Below are positions 24,301 to 35,900 of a DNA stretch of 64,000 nucleotides, in pieces. The DNA comes from Dipylidium caninum (lineage: Eukaryota > Platyhelminthes > Cestoda > Cyclophyllidea > Dipylidiidae). A program made the position numbers and the translations under genes. Numbering within the stretch: position 1 is the first letter of the stretch; each line of letters starts with the position of its first letter. Location: positions 203,839 through 267,838 of the forward strand of contig QEYB01000588.1 in NCBI GenBank assembly GCA_017562135.1, read 5' to 3'. Below the pieces are notes generated by a model. That model was not told the origin of the DNA. It saw only the letters and a list, made by a program, of their open reading frames with translations, and did no database searches.

Positions 24301-26151
24301 CTAACGCGGACACTCACATGTCTGTGTGTTTTGGGGAACGGACAATCAATCCTCAGTGGGACATCGGTGTCGAAGTAAACCTTCTCAACACCATTGTCTT
24401 CTTGAGTATACGGAGGATGCGAGCTATGCTCTGAAATATTAACGCCTTTTGTTACGAAAGAAGCATGAGAGAGTTGAATTCTAAAATGTCACCAAAACCT
24501 GTAAAAATTGAGGCTTATCCTATGTTTAGCTAAATTGCGCTGCCTCAACCCGCCTCAACTCTTGTCTCTTTGCGCTAAAATACAGACAAACTGCAATTTA
24601 ATTCACAAATTCTCTGCCTTGACACCGAAGGAAGTTGAGGAATCGAAGTACCTGAGGCGCTTCTCACCGCCATGGGTTAGGGTGAAGCTCATAAAGGAAG
24701 CGCGTGCCGATATTTAACCTCTTTCATGCACTGTAGGCGTGAGAAATAAGCCTAATTTGGAGAAATTCTAAACTTTCACATGGATTTAGGCAACATCTTA
24801 ACTACGGTTAATGAAACCCCGTTGCCCCTATCGGTGACTCTGACACATTCACCTTGAATTTAATTATCCAGTGTCCATGCCCTCAAGTCGCCTTTTTACC
24901 TGATTATTATAGACAAACAAGTAATGATTTAATGTATTAACCTTTCATTGCTCCATAGTTAATTTCTTAAAAGCTTTATTTTATAATGGTATTATTAATG
25001 TACAGTCCTCCCATAAACACTAATTTTGGTATTTGCTGCCAGAATACTTTGAAGCAAAACTACTCTAGAGATTTAAATGTTAGTGTCAAATAAGCACTAT
25101 CTCCGGTAATGACATGTTTTGATTCCAAAAAAACGTCGTCTGACGGGCATGAGTGATGTGCGCAAGTTGAGATACACAAAAGCTGGACTGTTGCGTAAAA
25201 AAAGCAAAACCTTTTCTTCGTAGTCTTTAAAAATTGAGCATATTTTTTGGAGACGACCCCATTCACTTTCCTTTTGGCTCTTCCGCTCTATTCTTTTGTT
25301 TTGCAAACCCGGGCTCTCTACGCTTTAATCGTATACTTTTTAAAATAGCGTCGCAGCGACAGGCCACGCCTTTTTAGAAATTTAAGCATTTCGGTAACCG
25401 AGGCAATCTGAAGAAAGACTTCTTCTTTCTCCCCACAACTATTGATGGACACACCCAAAGTCGTTCAGCCTTCGAATCGGCTTTACGACTCAGTGAATTG
25501 ACGAATGATTGTTGCCTTCAATAGGCCCAAACGGACTACATCTCGCGCGCCTTCTTCCCCCCTCTCGTCCCCTCGACCATATTTTCTCGGGTGTTTTGAA
25601 CGAGAGGCGGGAGTGTATGTGCCATATGCGACTAACATTGTAGCGCACATCAACGGGATTTCTTCGCATGGGAGTATCTGTGCGTTCTCGTGCTTGGCAA
25701 AATTCCACAAGGCGAGGGTTGCAGGATTCCCTTAGATAATGCGAATATTCTTCTTTCAAATGCTGACAAGAACGAATAATTTTAATAAAGTAAAACTAAG
25801 CAAAATAATGTTTACTGATTTCTAATTGGCAAAGGCAGTCAAGCAAGTAAATTAAATGTGTGCCGCGATTGAATTTCTTCGGAAAATAATAAATTTCAAC
25901 TGAGGCTCCAAGTCTTGTCCCAGTTAATTTACTTGACTTTTCAAAGATAAGACACGAAAACGTATGCACTTATGCACGTTACCGGTGTTGTGGTACGTTG
26001 CTTCCCGATTAGCGAAGACTCTATTTTGCTCGGGAGGCGGTGAATTTTCGGGGTGGTTGGAAACTTCGTCAGTCGACTTAATGGCGCAAAGACCGACTCT
26101 CGAAATCGCGACAGCCACTGCCATTATTATGCTAATCCAGTGTGTCATCAT
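18204..26151 (-). CDS. two-Ig-domain cell-surface protein, Dpr/ZIG-8-like
   Basis: A - strand gene with exons 26151-25983, 24430-24318, 23784-23538, 20476-20126 and possibly 18304-18204. Phases at the four junctions are 1, 0, 1 and 1 and keep one frame of about 326 residues. It starts with a signal peptide (MMTHWISIIMAVAVAISRVG). Ig1 has Cys in LRIDCPFP, Trp in VIWERTD, the PRISV strand and Cys in KKYRC. Ig2 has Cys in LELICRANF, Trp in LEWYHNG and Cys in GRWNC. The order V-set Ig then Ig2, and motifs such as HIFSPDPRISV and LEWYHNG, resemble insect Dpr proteins and nematode ZIG-8, extracellular recognition molecules of neurons. No clear transmembrane helix or GPI tail is seen, so the protein is secreted or the true 3' end is missed. 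Function is inferred from the family. Confidence 0.8.
18305..20125 (-). other. Ig gene intron 4 (if exon 5 is real)
   Basis: GC-rich sequence without other recognisable exons. A short (GAA)n repeat lies at 20016-20033. Confidence 0.4.
20126..20476 (-). CDS. Ig gene exon 4: Ig2
   Basis: The acceptor is ctaacctgttcgcag and the donor G|GTAAGA; phase 1 in and out. It encodes the whole second Ig domain: VTISGPQLAFYGMPLELIC, then LEWYHNG, then LLITWTSKKEAGRWNC. A linker with another possible glycosylation site (NDSS) follows. Confidence 0.85.
20477..23537 (-). other. Ig gene intron 3
   Basis: 3061 bp between the two Ig domains; the part 21.5-23.3 kb is AT-rich. It holds a 23-bp exact tandem duplication at 23245-23290. 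Frames at 21056-21538 (+) and 22075-22368 (-) have no recognised domain. Confidence 0.6.
23245..23290. repeat. 23-bp exact tandem duplication
   Basis: accggctataggaaggtgac plus taa is present twice in succession at 23245-23267 and 23268-23290, within intron 3 of the Ig gene. Confidence 0.95.
23538..23784 (-). CDS. Ig gene exon 3: second half of Ig1
   Basis: The acceptor is tttgatttccag and the donor G|GTGAGC; phases are 0 in, 1 out. It carries the invariant Trp (VIWERTD), PDPRISVNYP, an N-glycosylation site (NGT) and the second cysteine (KKYRCRSS). An unusually long F-G loop with two more cysteines (SCTSRVC) follows. Confidence 0.85.
24318..24430 (-). CDS. Ig gene exon 2: first half of Ig1
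   Basis: The acceptor is gttaatatttcag and the donor CAT|GTGAGT, entering in phase 1 and leaving in phase 0. It encodes strands A-B, with the first Ig cysteine in VPLRIDCPFP. Confidence 0.8.
24431..25982 (-). other. Ig gene intron 1
   Basis: AT-rich intron. A - strand frame at 25097-25306 has faint similarity to the N-terminus of ribosomal protein P0 (for example NLRTSLM). It is too weak to annotate as a pseudogene. Confidence 0.6.
25983..26151 (-). CDS. Ig gene exon 1: signal peptide
   Basis: 56 codons plus one base. Two ATGs in a row open a hydrophobic signal sequence with a likely cleavage near Cys22-Ala23; a polar stretch (ENSPPPEQNR) follows. The donor is G|GTAACG, phase 1, matching exon 2. 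Confidence 0.75.
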
Positions 26152-28115
26152 GCGGGAGATCTCATGAGTCGAGCATGGACTGGGGCATAATCCCGCGAGG
26201 GCTGTGATGTATCGCCCATGTGGTCTCAAGTGGAGTGGAGTTACCGGCCATTTCATTGGCCGGGTGGGGAAATAATGCCAGGTGGGCTGACAGCCAATGG
26301 GAGCCCGGGGGTGCGTTACTGTGTGCTTCATCCCCCGCTGAAATGATGCATACCACAAGCCATTCAGGCCTAATGGGCTACTGCATTTCCTCTCTTCCCT
26401 CCAGCTGCCCCCGTACGCAAGTTGTGTATTTCACTTCTACGTGAAATGCATTATTTTTTGGTGTGTGGTCTTAGTTAGCTCTCCGAGGCACCTTTAGGAT
26501 AGGGATTTACCTAATGTAGGCCGTACAAATAAACGAGCATCTCTGCGGGCTGTTGATTTAACAGCACAACTGCTGATGAGGGAGGCGAATCGCGAACCAC
26601 AGTCATGTGACGCCGACTACCCCAAGTCTTAACGAAAGGAAAGAGGAAGGGCTGCCCATAGGAAAGGGCATCGTTCTGAATTAAATGGGACAGTGTTCCG
26701 CGGCACTTCGAGCCACAAGAGCCCAACAAAGGCCCCTGGAAGGGTGTGCGACATCCGCCGCCGTCGTCTCGAGTCGCGAATCTTCTCGACGGAGGAGCTA
26801 CGATGCGACTGCTCGCTCCGCCGTCAATTGCTCCTTCCTCCCGCCGGCCCCTCGCGCCAGTCGGGTATCTCAGTCGGGTCGGAGGAAATGCCTGACACTC
26901 ATCACCTAACTCTCGCTGAAGGTCATTTTTCTATCCCGAGAGTTAAATCTGAATGTGATGGCAGGGAGGGGGAACGCGGCATCCCGTTGGCTGTAGGTGC
27001 ACTTGCGATTAAGTGGCAAAGACGTGGACGGTGTTGAACTCTCCTCAGTAAGTCGAAGGCTTCTACATTTGTTGCTCCTCCGACAGAACCTTTTGCTCTT
27101 TCGCCAATGCAGCGTGTGTTTATTGGTGGGGCGATGAATACCCGGTTGGGAGTCCCACTTCTGCCTGCCCCTCTCTCTCCACTCCAGACTGGTGAGCCCA
27201 ACGCGGGGTGCTCCTGCTAGATAAGGAAAGAAGGCCAGTTGAAGAGCTTCGTTTCCTTCCTCACAAAATTTGCGTCATTTAAGCGTGCGGATGAATGAGA
27301 AGTCCTGAAAGTCGCCGAGATAACCTTTCAAACACTCATGTGTTTTGTCGTCTTGTGATTTCTTATTTTTCGGGTTATTTAAGACACAGTCTTTTACAGC
27401 TGGACGCTGGCCTCTTCGCCAAGCAGTTCTTCTCCACGACGCAGACTCCGGGTCGCCCTCAAGGGGAAGATGCTTCGGAGGCAGGCGAAAATATCTACGC
27501 ACGAATTCGGCCTCATTGCAGGCACCACTTGGGACCCTCTTCACAGTCCACGGCCGCCGCTGCTCGGTAGAAGCATCTGGAAGCTCGGCCACAGGCCCAT
27601 TTCTCAACCCTCGTCCACACCGAGGAGGCCTTCTCTGACCCGGACGTTGCCTTCCTCCGTGGCCACAGAGCGATTCAGATGCTGCGATGGGGAAAACTGT
27701 CTCAAATAGCCGAACCTTCTGTGGAAGCCTCGAGGAGAGCACGTTGCGACCCCACTGGAAGAGGAGCGGCACCTACATGAATCCTGCAAAGCAGTTTCCC
27801 CTCACATTGCTTCCTTTTCCGGCCACTGGAGCTGTTTCTAGAAAGGTTTTGGGGCGTTCTGGTAATCTTCGGGAGATGGCGATGGGCAGACGGCACCACT
27901 CCACTTCACACTGCGGAGAATCAGGATTGAGTGACGATGGGGTGTTTGGACGACGGCTTTCAAGGCGATAAGATGGTTGGCTAACCTTTGCCACTGTTCT
28001 TCTCAACTTACGTGTCTCTTCTGTGTGGCATTCGCTTCGTGTCACTCTATCTCGGAAAACGATCAGTCTTCCTCGCCTGACTGACAGAGCGAGGGAGAGA
28101 ACGAAGGGAAATATA

Positions 28116-28149
28116 AAGAAAGAAAGGGAAAGGGAAAGGGAAGGGAGGG
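28116..28149. repeat. (GGGAAA)n-type purine repeat
   Basis: Irregular GAAA/GGGAAA repeat, purine-only on the + strand. Confidence 0.85.
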
Positions 28150-29320
28150 CATCGAATTACGATCAAATTCTGGCCGATTAAAAGGGATTTAAGGCAAATG
28201 TGGCGGGTTGTGAAGACCTATTTTTCACAGCTGTTTCCACAATTTTCGCGTCTTTTGAGAAAGAATTCACTTCTGCTCTGCGAACAATCACCTAATCGGC
28301 GAGAGACCTAATGAACGGTTGCACCAAGTGAGAATGCATAGTAGACGCATGTGTACAGTGGCATCTCGATCATTTCAAAACTCACGGACGCGTCAGCCGA
28401 GGACTGAATTGTCCACACCCAGACTCGGAACTCCCAAACTCTCTCTGTCAATTCAAGTCGTAGGAGAAGGGGAAAATTCTAATTGGCTTCCTTATTTAAT
28501 AAGAAAAACCCTTTTGCTACTACCTCATCACCACGGCGGTTCCGTTAAGTTGCACTATGCAAAGTGCGTTTGATTCGGTAAGGTTACCAAACAGGGTCTC
28601 CACTACTGATTTAAGTATTTCAGTAGCATCGCCCATCCTGCTTAGTCTGTAACGCTTCTCCAACATTCTGCGTGGCTTGATACGCGAACTGATGTCCACA
28701 AGAGCTTTTGGGGACCCATCGCCCCGGAAAATAGCTTTATTCAGCCCGGCAGCCTACATTGCCAGTGGACTGCGCCTCTCGCGCACCCACTGCCTCCAAA
28801 CAATTGTGCTGCCGATCGGAGGGGAGGGGAGAATGAAGAAAGGCGGTGGGAAGTTTGAGAGGCAGGACAAGGAATCCGTTTATCACCTGTCCCAAAGTAA
28901 TCTTCAGTTGCTCTTGCAGGATCGCCCACCGTGCGACTTCACTGCGAGGCAGATTGGCAGCATCGAGATAAGCATTTAATAGACTCAGCTTTTCCCCAGT
29001 TTTTACGATACGCACTCAAGCATCACAGCCAAATCCTCGTCTTCGTCTCCGCCTCCTACCCATTGGCCGAGGGGAAATGCCCATTTGCAGACCGGGTTCA
29101 GCTGGGAAATCCTCGGGCTCCAGGGATGCTTCCTCTGGTAGCGACGGTACTCCAGTGTTATTTAATACCCCCGAAAGGGTTTTTTTCACACTTAGCGGTT
29201 TTTTTCCAACTTAAAGGGAATTCCGTATTACATGGGGAGCATTCGAATTAAAACGAAATAAATGTTCAAAGCGCATTTTGTGAATACAGTCTCGTGTTGA
29301 ACTGCGTATAATTAATAAGG

Positions 29321-29353
29321 GAGGGGGGGGGGAGGCGGGGGGGAGGGGAGGGG
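29321..29353 (+). other. G-rich, potential G-quadruplex tract
   Basis: Consecutive long G runs separated by single A or C bases on the + strand. Confidence 0.55.
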
Positions 29354-30060
29354 GCAGAGCAAAAGAGGTCCAGTCTACCGCTTAAGCGCCACCTCTTGCA
29401 TATGAATGAAGTGCGGGGACGAGGAAAATTGCCTGCCTTGCCTGGGATCGCCGACGAAGACCCTGTGAAAGGGGGCAGGCGCGGCGGGAGGTGGAAACGG
29501 CTTCCACTTGGTCGCGCTTTGGCGCCTGACAAGGTGGCAGGCTTTGAGGTGGAAAAAAGGCATAAGTTAATCCGCAAACCAAGAAAAAATTGCTTCACCG
29601 TGAGGAGAAGAAGTTTGCAGCCTCTCGTCAGCCGAACACCAGCGCCATTTGGGCGTTGCGCTCCTGTTGCGGGGTGTATCGTGGCTTTTGGCGCCTTCTC
29701 TCCGCTGTTAGCCGCAAAAGCGCTCCCCGCCCGACTAAACGCTGTCTCGATTGGTGTGGCATCCATTAGAATGGACAAACACTTACACGGGTCCGCGTTT
29801 TCACACCCACTTGCCGTCCACCTTCCTCTTCCTCGTCCCCATCGCGACGGCGTACCGAGCGCCATCGCATTAGGCCTCGGGGGGAAGGGGGCGGGCGGAG
29901 GTGCCACACCATCCGCCTTCCACTCGCGCATGCACCAAACATGCTGCCCTCAGACTGCCGCCCGAATGAACACATTATCCGCCTTCTCCATCAAGAGAAG
30001 GTCGTGGGGCTTAAAACAGCGTCTATTTTAGGCAATTCAGAATACCTTTTTCTCGACCTC

Positions 30061-30105
30061 TCCCGCTCCCTCCCTCTCCCTCTCCCTCGCTCTCGCTCTC
30101 GCTCT
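30061..30105. repeat. (CTCCCT)n / (TCGCTC)n repeat
   Basis: Pyrimidine-rich hexanucleotide repeat that changes unit from CTCCCT to TCGCTC along its length. Confidence 0.85.
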
Positions 30106-32769
30106 ATTTTACCGTGCTGATCCTTATCAGACGTTATTTCCATCCCCTTAGTGGGGAAGAAGAAGGTATTGCTTTGGGGCGCATAATCTTGCTAAATCGG
30201 CTGCAGACAGGCATGAGGAGTATTAACTTGTTTTGAGAAAATTTGCAGCATCCTCCGCGTTCCCGGGGAGGGGGGGCAGGGGGAGGAGCGCTCATACGGG
30301 CGATGCATTCAGGGATCCGCTTCCGACCGAGTGACTAGGCAACCTGAGCCTCGCCTTCGGTTAACAGGAAGGAGAAAAGGGAAGAAAAGCCCTTGAGAAG
30401 GGTTAAAGGGGAGCGACGTCTGCTCCATGCGATGCGTAGGGCAACATCTTCTGTGACAAGTCTACCTTTGAGTGGTTTTTCCCCGAATTCTCAGCGTAGC
30501 GTCATTTTCGAGGTGGGTTGCAGAAGTTGTGGTCGCCCGCCTCGGTGCCAGGGAGGCACCAAAAGCCCTTCGCTAACGCCCAAAATGCTTTTCTTCTCAA
30601 GATTGTTGCGCCTTCCATGTGACTTTATCTCGCACCGGCAGAGTCTGCTTCCCCTTTTTTCGATCCCTTTTGTCTACTTATTGCAGAGCTTCACCCTTTC
30701 CCCAATCTTCCTCACCAAACTAACCGTCATAAGCGTTAGGCAAATGGGGAAGCCTGTTTCGACCCCTGTAACTCTGTCGCCTGTCGCTGGTGTCGTCCGT
30801 GCGACGCGTCAGACCGTTGGAAGGCATCCTTCGGCGGCCAAGTAAAAAGATGTTTGCCCCGGCACGTTGGCGTCTACGCTCAAGGGGGACCACTTCGCCT
30901 CCCACTTTCACCCACGTCATCACTGAGGGTTTCCAAGTCCCCCAGCCAGTTCGAATACCTAATTCCACGCGGTGGGGCAACTGGTGAAGGTCACCAAGCT
31001 GTAGTTGATATTTAAACGGTAGTATGTGAATTGAAGGACAAAGGTTTAATGCTTTTTACCATTGAAGCTGATGTTGCTCCAACTCTTCCACGAGGGGAAC
31101 GGCCACAAACTCGTCGTGCCGACCGCTCCTCTGCCCACACTCGCCAAGCACGGAGAGCACCAAGACATTCCACTCATTTCGCGGTCTTTCTCTGGAAAGA
31201 TCCACGGTCAGTCAGGGAGTATTTCGTTATTTTTGGACCCTAGCAACCACCGCCTAGCACCGATTGTCCTCCGACTCGGGGTATGCGAGCCATTTCCAAA
31301 ATTTACACTTCCTCGGCCAATACGTGCGGTGTTCACCTACTTTAACAGGAGTTTAATTATCTCCTGGCAGATTGTCCTGTTGGCGTGGAGGCTGGCGCCA
31401 ACACCGTCCGCGGACGACGGGGAAGAGGTCGAGCGACAACAAAGTCGAGATGGTTTTGCAACACGCCGTCCACTACCTCTTCGGCCTGCGAGTTGCGTGC
31501 ACCACTCGGTCTTGCCTCCGAGCGCCCGTTTTTTGTGGCCAACAAACTACGCCGCTCAGAAGGCCGTTTTTTGTGGATCACAAACTGCCATGCCCCTGGG
31601 AAGGCAACACACCGCTTGGGTGCATAAAACCCGCCCAGTGTGGACAGACGCTCCCCCGTTCGAGGTTCCTAGGCTCTTGGCCTGCTCTCCCTCCCGGTGA
31701 GGCGAAGTCTCCCCGTTGAAGATCCTTTTCTCTTCAAAAAAGGCCGAATGAGTGGCAGTGAAATAAGAGTTTCAGAGCGAGTCTCCCCCGATCGCATCGA
31801 GGAGGGTGGATGAAGAAAGGAGCGCTTGAGACACCCGACATGAGCGGAACAGAGGCAGGGGCGAGCTCGACAGATTCCACGCCTCGGAATAAGCTTGCAT
31901 CTCCCAGCCGACACTCTGCCACCGGCACACCGCGACGGATTAAACGGCGGCGGCCGAGGAGGTGCTCCGCCCTCGCCAGACCAGAGAGGCGCAGGCTCGC
32001 TCGTCTCACCCCTGCTCGAGTGGACCGAGGAGCAGCGGCCGTCCACCCTCCGTGTCAGTCAAGAGGCCCTTTTGGGATGAATAGACTATCTATTTCGGTG
32101 CAAAGGACAAGCGTGACAGCGAGATGAGGGGGTCCACGATTTGGCCTCGAGGTGTGCTGAGGAGGCGCGAGAAGCTGGGGAGAATGAGACTTGGGAGGAT
32201 GCTCGAACTCGGCGTGTACTTGCGATTTCGCATCATAACCGACTCTGGCGCCTCCGTACGATTGCTGAACACAGTCTTGTCGTCCGCTCCGCCATCTCGC
32301 GCAAAAAGTTCGCCACCTTCTGCCTGAAGGGAAAGAAAAGGCGTCGGTGAGCAGCGAATATGCAACAAAAAAGTGCCCAGGCGGGTGGGGGACCAAACAA
32401 TGGCGTCCCGTTTTGTAGCAGACGGCAATTGACAGCGCCAGTTTGAGTTTGAGATTACGCGAAAAGGCCAACTTGTCCCCGGAGCAGGTCCGCTTGTTGC
32501 GGCGTGGGCAGTTGTGGGACAATGAGTTTCGCCCTCAGACCTCGAAGCCTCGAGAACGTCCGGGGGGCGGCCGCCGTCCATCGAGTTCACCTACTTCCGC
32601 GTTTTCCGTCAACACATCCGCCCCGTGAATTCCACCCAGCTGACGGCGAATGGTCGTGCCTCGAGGCCGGGGCACTTCGCCCACCCGCTTTTCACCCATG
32701 CTGCCAAGTGCCGCAGCTTGAAGAAGCTGCTCAGAGTGTGTCAATCAGAAACGGTTGTAAGGGAGGCGC

Positions 32770-32943
32770 TTACATGCGAGACGCGGACCACTTGCAGGCG
32801 ACACACTCGGGTCTGCCACGTGTGCCCAGGTCCTTGTCCCTTTGCTTCTTCCGTATGGACTTCGCCTTGTCCCAACCGAAGACCAACGGGATTATCAGCA
32901 GGAACATGAACGACGTCGAGAGCCACGTGAGCAGGAAGTACAT
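32770..32943 (-). CDS. transporter exon 13: last helix and tail
   Basis: A strong acceptor (tcctcctcccacttccag), phase 0. The helix MYFLLTWLSTSFMFLLIIPL is followed by a basic tail (KAKSIRKKQRDKD) with ECVAC near the end and a TAA at 32772-32770. Confidence 0.88.
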   Translation of the reverse strand: MYFLLTWLSTSFMFLLIIPLVFGWDKAKSIRKKQRDKDLGTRGRPECVACKWSASRM

Positions 32944-35900
32944 CTGGAAGTGGGAGGAGGACTTGGGGTCAATCGCCTCGCATACATTGCCGCCTGACCG
33001 CAATCATGCAGCGACTAGCAACCAGGTCTCCTTAGACCAACCGACCGCCCGACCGCCCGACCGCCCGACCGCCCTCCATGCCCCGGAGGTCGAGGCACAG
33101 GGGGCATTTCAACTCCCTCAGAAAGTCTCCCTTCAACGAAAGGTATTTCGGAGATTAAAGAGGCTATGCAACAAATGCTCCTCCGGAGGCGGTCACGTTT
33201 TGATCAAGGAGCTGATGTTTGCGGCAAATGACTCGCTCCATGGAGCGAATCTTTCCAGACTCGCCAGATGGTTAGTCTGACGAGGACACGGTAGTTGGTC
33301 GGACAGGAGGGCGGACAGGTTTTGGTACCGCTTTAGCACTCATATCACACAAACACACATACGAGCGCAGTTTGCTGGAGGCTGAGACTTCAGAAGCCCC
33401 TCTGATGGCCAATTTAATGTGTGACAATCGAGGCGGGTCATCTGCTCTCTGCCTTCGGTGCTCCTGTCTGCCGACGTGGCTTCCTACTCATGCTGAAGGC
33501 TGTCTAATAGTCAGTGTTGCCACTGGCGGCAGCAGCAACAGCGGTTTCCTATAGCAGTCGGCTTCTACAACCCGAAAGTTAAGTCGCTCGGGAGTTGGTT
33601 ACTTCAACCAGCTTGTGGTCGAAGTACCAACACAGTTTGTCATTTACGCCGGTGAATTTCTGGGCACAAAGGTGCTTACGATGACTTGGAAGTAGCCCGG
33701 AGACAGCGACGGCGGAATGAGGACGATGGCGGGGAGGATGACCACGTAGAGGACGGCCAGAAGGAGGATGGTATACGTGAGGATCTTCGAGGAATAACTG
33801 AAGGCGCGTCTGACGTCGTCCAAACGCGGTCGTCCGCCTGCCAGTAGATGGGCGTTTCGGATGCCCAGGTCTCTTCAAACGCAAAAATGACATGATTGAC
33901 TGACAAATCAACGACAGGAGCACCTTGTCAAGTGCTCTGCTTCCCCGCAACTGCTGAAAGGGGAAGGCAGCTTTTCATCACCCCTGCTTTGGGCCGTACT
34001 TCCTCGAGGCGATCGGCCCGAGGCGATTAATGCCTCGAGGCCAAGAGAAATCGTCTATTGTTGGATACAGGGAGGGGGGGGGGCACAGAGATGGCCTCCA
34101 CGACGAAGGACAGCCGTATGCGATGACAAGTGCGGTCAACGCATAGCGAAACTCCCCACACCTTGAAGCAGGCATGCCAGGTGACGAGGCCGGGGCTTGG
34201 TGGGGTGGATGGACACGAAAGCCAGCCGTGACTGCGATTGTCGGTGGAGGGAATGTGGGGGCTGGCGGAGCGCCTCCTTGACGTTGACATGCGGCATCGT
34301 AGGCTGCTACCACAGGAGGCGAAACTTACCGTGGCAAAAATGCGCTTTTTCCGTGAGGCCGTCACAAGCTCGGTGATGGCCTTGACAAGTCAGCTCTCTG
34401 TTGATGTCCCAACGGAAATGAAGAACCGTTCTTGACGAGGTCTGACATAGTTTACAACCGCAAGAGTGAGTGATTGCAAAAACGAGGTAAGGCATTTCAA
34501 ATTCCTCAGTTCACGGGATTCCAAGCTGCCAACACGAAGGTGCTCCCGTTGCTCCAATTTTTCCCGCTGTTCCCCCAGCGAGATGTGCTGGTGGGGGAGG
34601 TGGCTCTGCGGTCCCCATGCGCCTCAAATGAAACTCCACAGTTGACTAGTGGAATCACATCGACCGGACAGGAGGCCAGCGCACTAAGCAACATCGCACA
34701 ACCCCCCTCGGCGATCTTATCACCCAGTTAAGTGGGAATATACGCGAAGAGGATCAGTGCGATCAACTGACGATAGGGTGTTTCTGCGCATAAGACACAT
34801 AGACAAAAAGGGAGGCGTTTTACCCACTGCCACTGGCTTTGGCGTTGGCCAAAGCCCCACCGACGTCCTCCGGGATCAGTACGAGATTCGTCTCCGCCGC
34901 AACGCGATGCCAACGCCGCTGAGCGGAAGAATCCGGACGTTTAACTGGTCAGGAATTTGTCCTATTTACGGCTAAGACAGAAAGGAAATCCTCAAAGGGG
35001 CTTAGAGTTTTGCCCAGACACTAGCCGAGGAGAACGTCTTTGCCGACGGAGGCAGCTTACGTAAACGGTAGTCCAAGTGAAAGGAGAAGCGGGGCTACTG
35101 AGATAAAAAAAGAAGCTTGGCAATTTCTCACCTACTCCCGCGTGAAGGGGTCCACCTACCTGCTGTAAGTCTCCGACCAGGGCCGAAGGGGATCGTCGAT
35201 CGAGCGGGTCTTCTCCCACACTTCCAGCGCCTCCTCCTCGCTCAGGGGTCTCGTGGTGCAGAGAGTGAAGATAACGGTGACCAGAGCGCCCGCCACGATG
35301 GTGCCCATCGTTCCGCCGCCCCTCCAATCAAGTCCGCCTGTGTGCCGGAAGACGAGTATGAGGCGGGACAACACGCAAGGCTCTGTTTTTCCCATTCCCT
35401 TCCCCACGATAATCCAAATCCCCTCCCCGTAACTTCCCACCAACTCTTGTCACGTCAGTCGCTTTACTGTAGCAACATTTCAGCGTGGCAATCTGGCAGG
35501 TGTAGGTAAATTCTTCCATGTCGCGCTCCCCTTCGCGAGCACTGCTAATGTGATTTATCTGAGAGGCAGGGAATTCCGCCAACTGACCGCTATGAAGTCG
35601 AGTGAGCGCTCTACGACGCTATCGGTGGTGCGGACTCTCCATTCTCGACTAGGTGGCCTCTTCGGGGCGCCGATTTACTCGAGAGGACGCCACTCGCCAC
35701 CCACAAGGGCAGCGCTCCGAGCTGCGTTGGGCACCGGCCCGGGCAGGCGAGGTTCTGCGCCGTGGAGGTGCTGATGGGGCGGGATTAAGACGCTGTCCCA
35801 AGTGGATCTGTCAGTCACGCCGGTGGGCAGTTGGCCAATGGGGCAAAGCATTTCGATGGGCGCCGGTGCTTCAGCGTTGCCCTTCGAGCAGCGAACCGCG

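Larger units (their letters stand above)
26152..32769. other. intergenic between Ig gene and transporter gene
   Basis: No recognised gene in 6.6 kb. Contents are polypurine and polypyrimidine simple sequence at 28116-28149 and 30061-30105, a strong G-rich tract at 29321-29353, and overlapping GC-rich chance frames of up to 221 codons (29266-30031, both strands). No AATAAA is visible on the - strand within about 700 bp after the transporter stop codon. Confidence 0.5.

Noticed and set aside
27275..27772. Possible further mariner piece (- strand)
   Set aside because: Resemblance to the transposase N-terminus is vague and no second block or terminal repeat supports it.
29266..30031. Overlapping 211- and 221-codon frames on opposite strands
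   Set aside because: Mutual mirror frames in GC-rich simple sequence without recognisable motifs.
33043..33074. CRISPR-like array
   Set aside because: Contiguous 8-bp units without spacers: a minisatellite in a eukaryotic intron.
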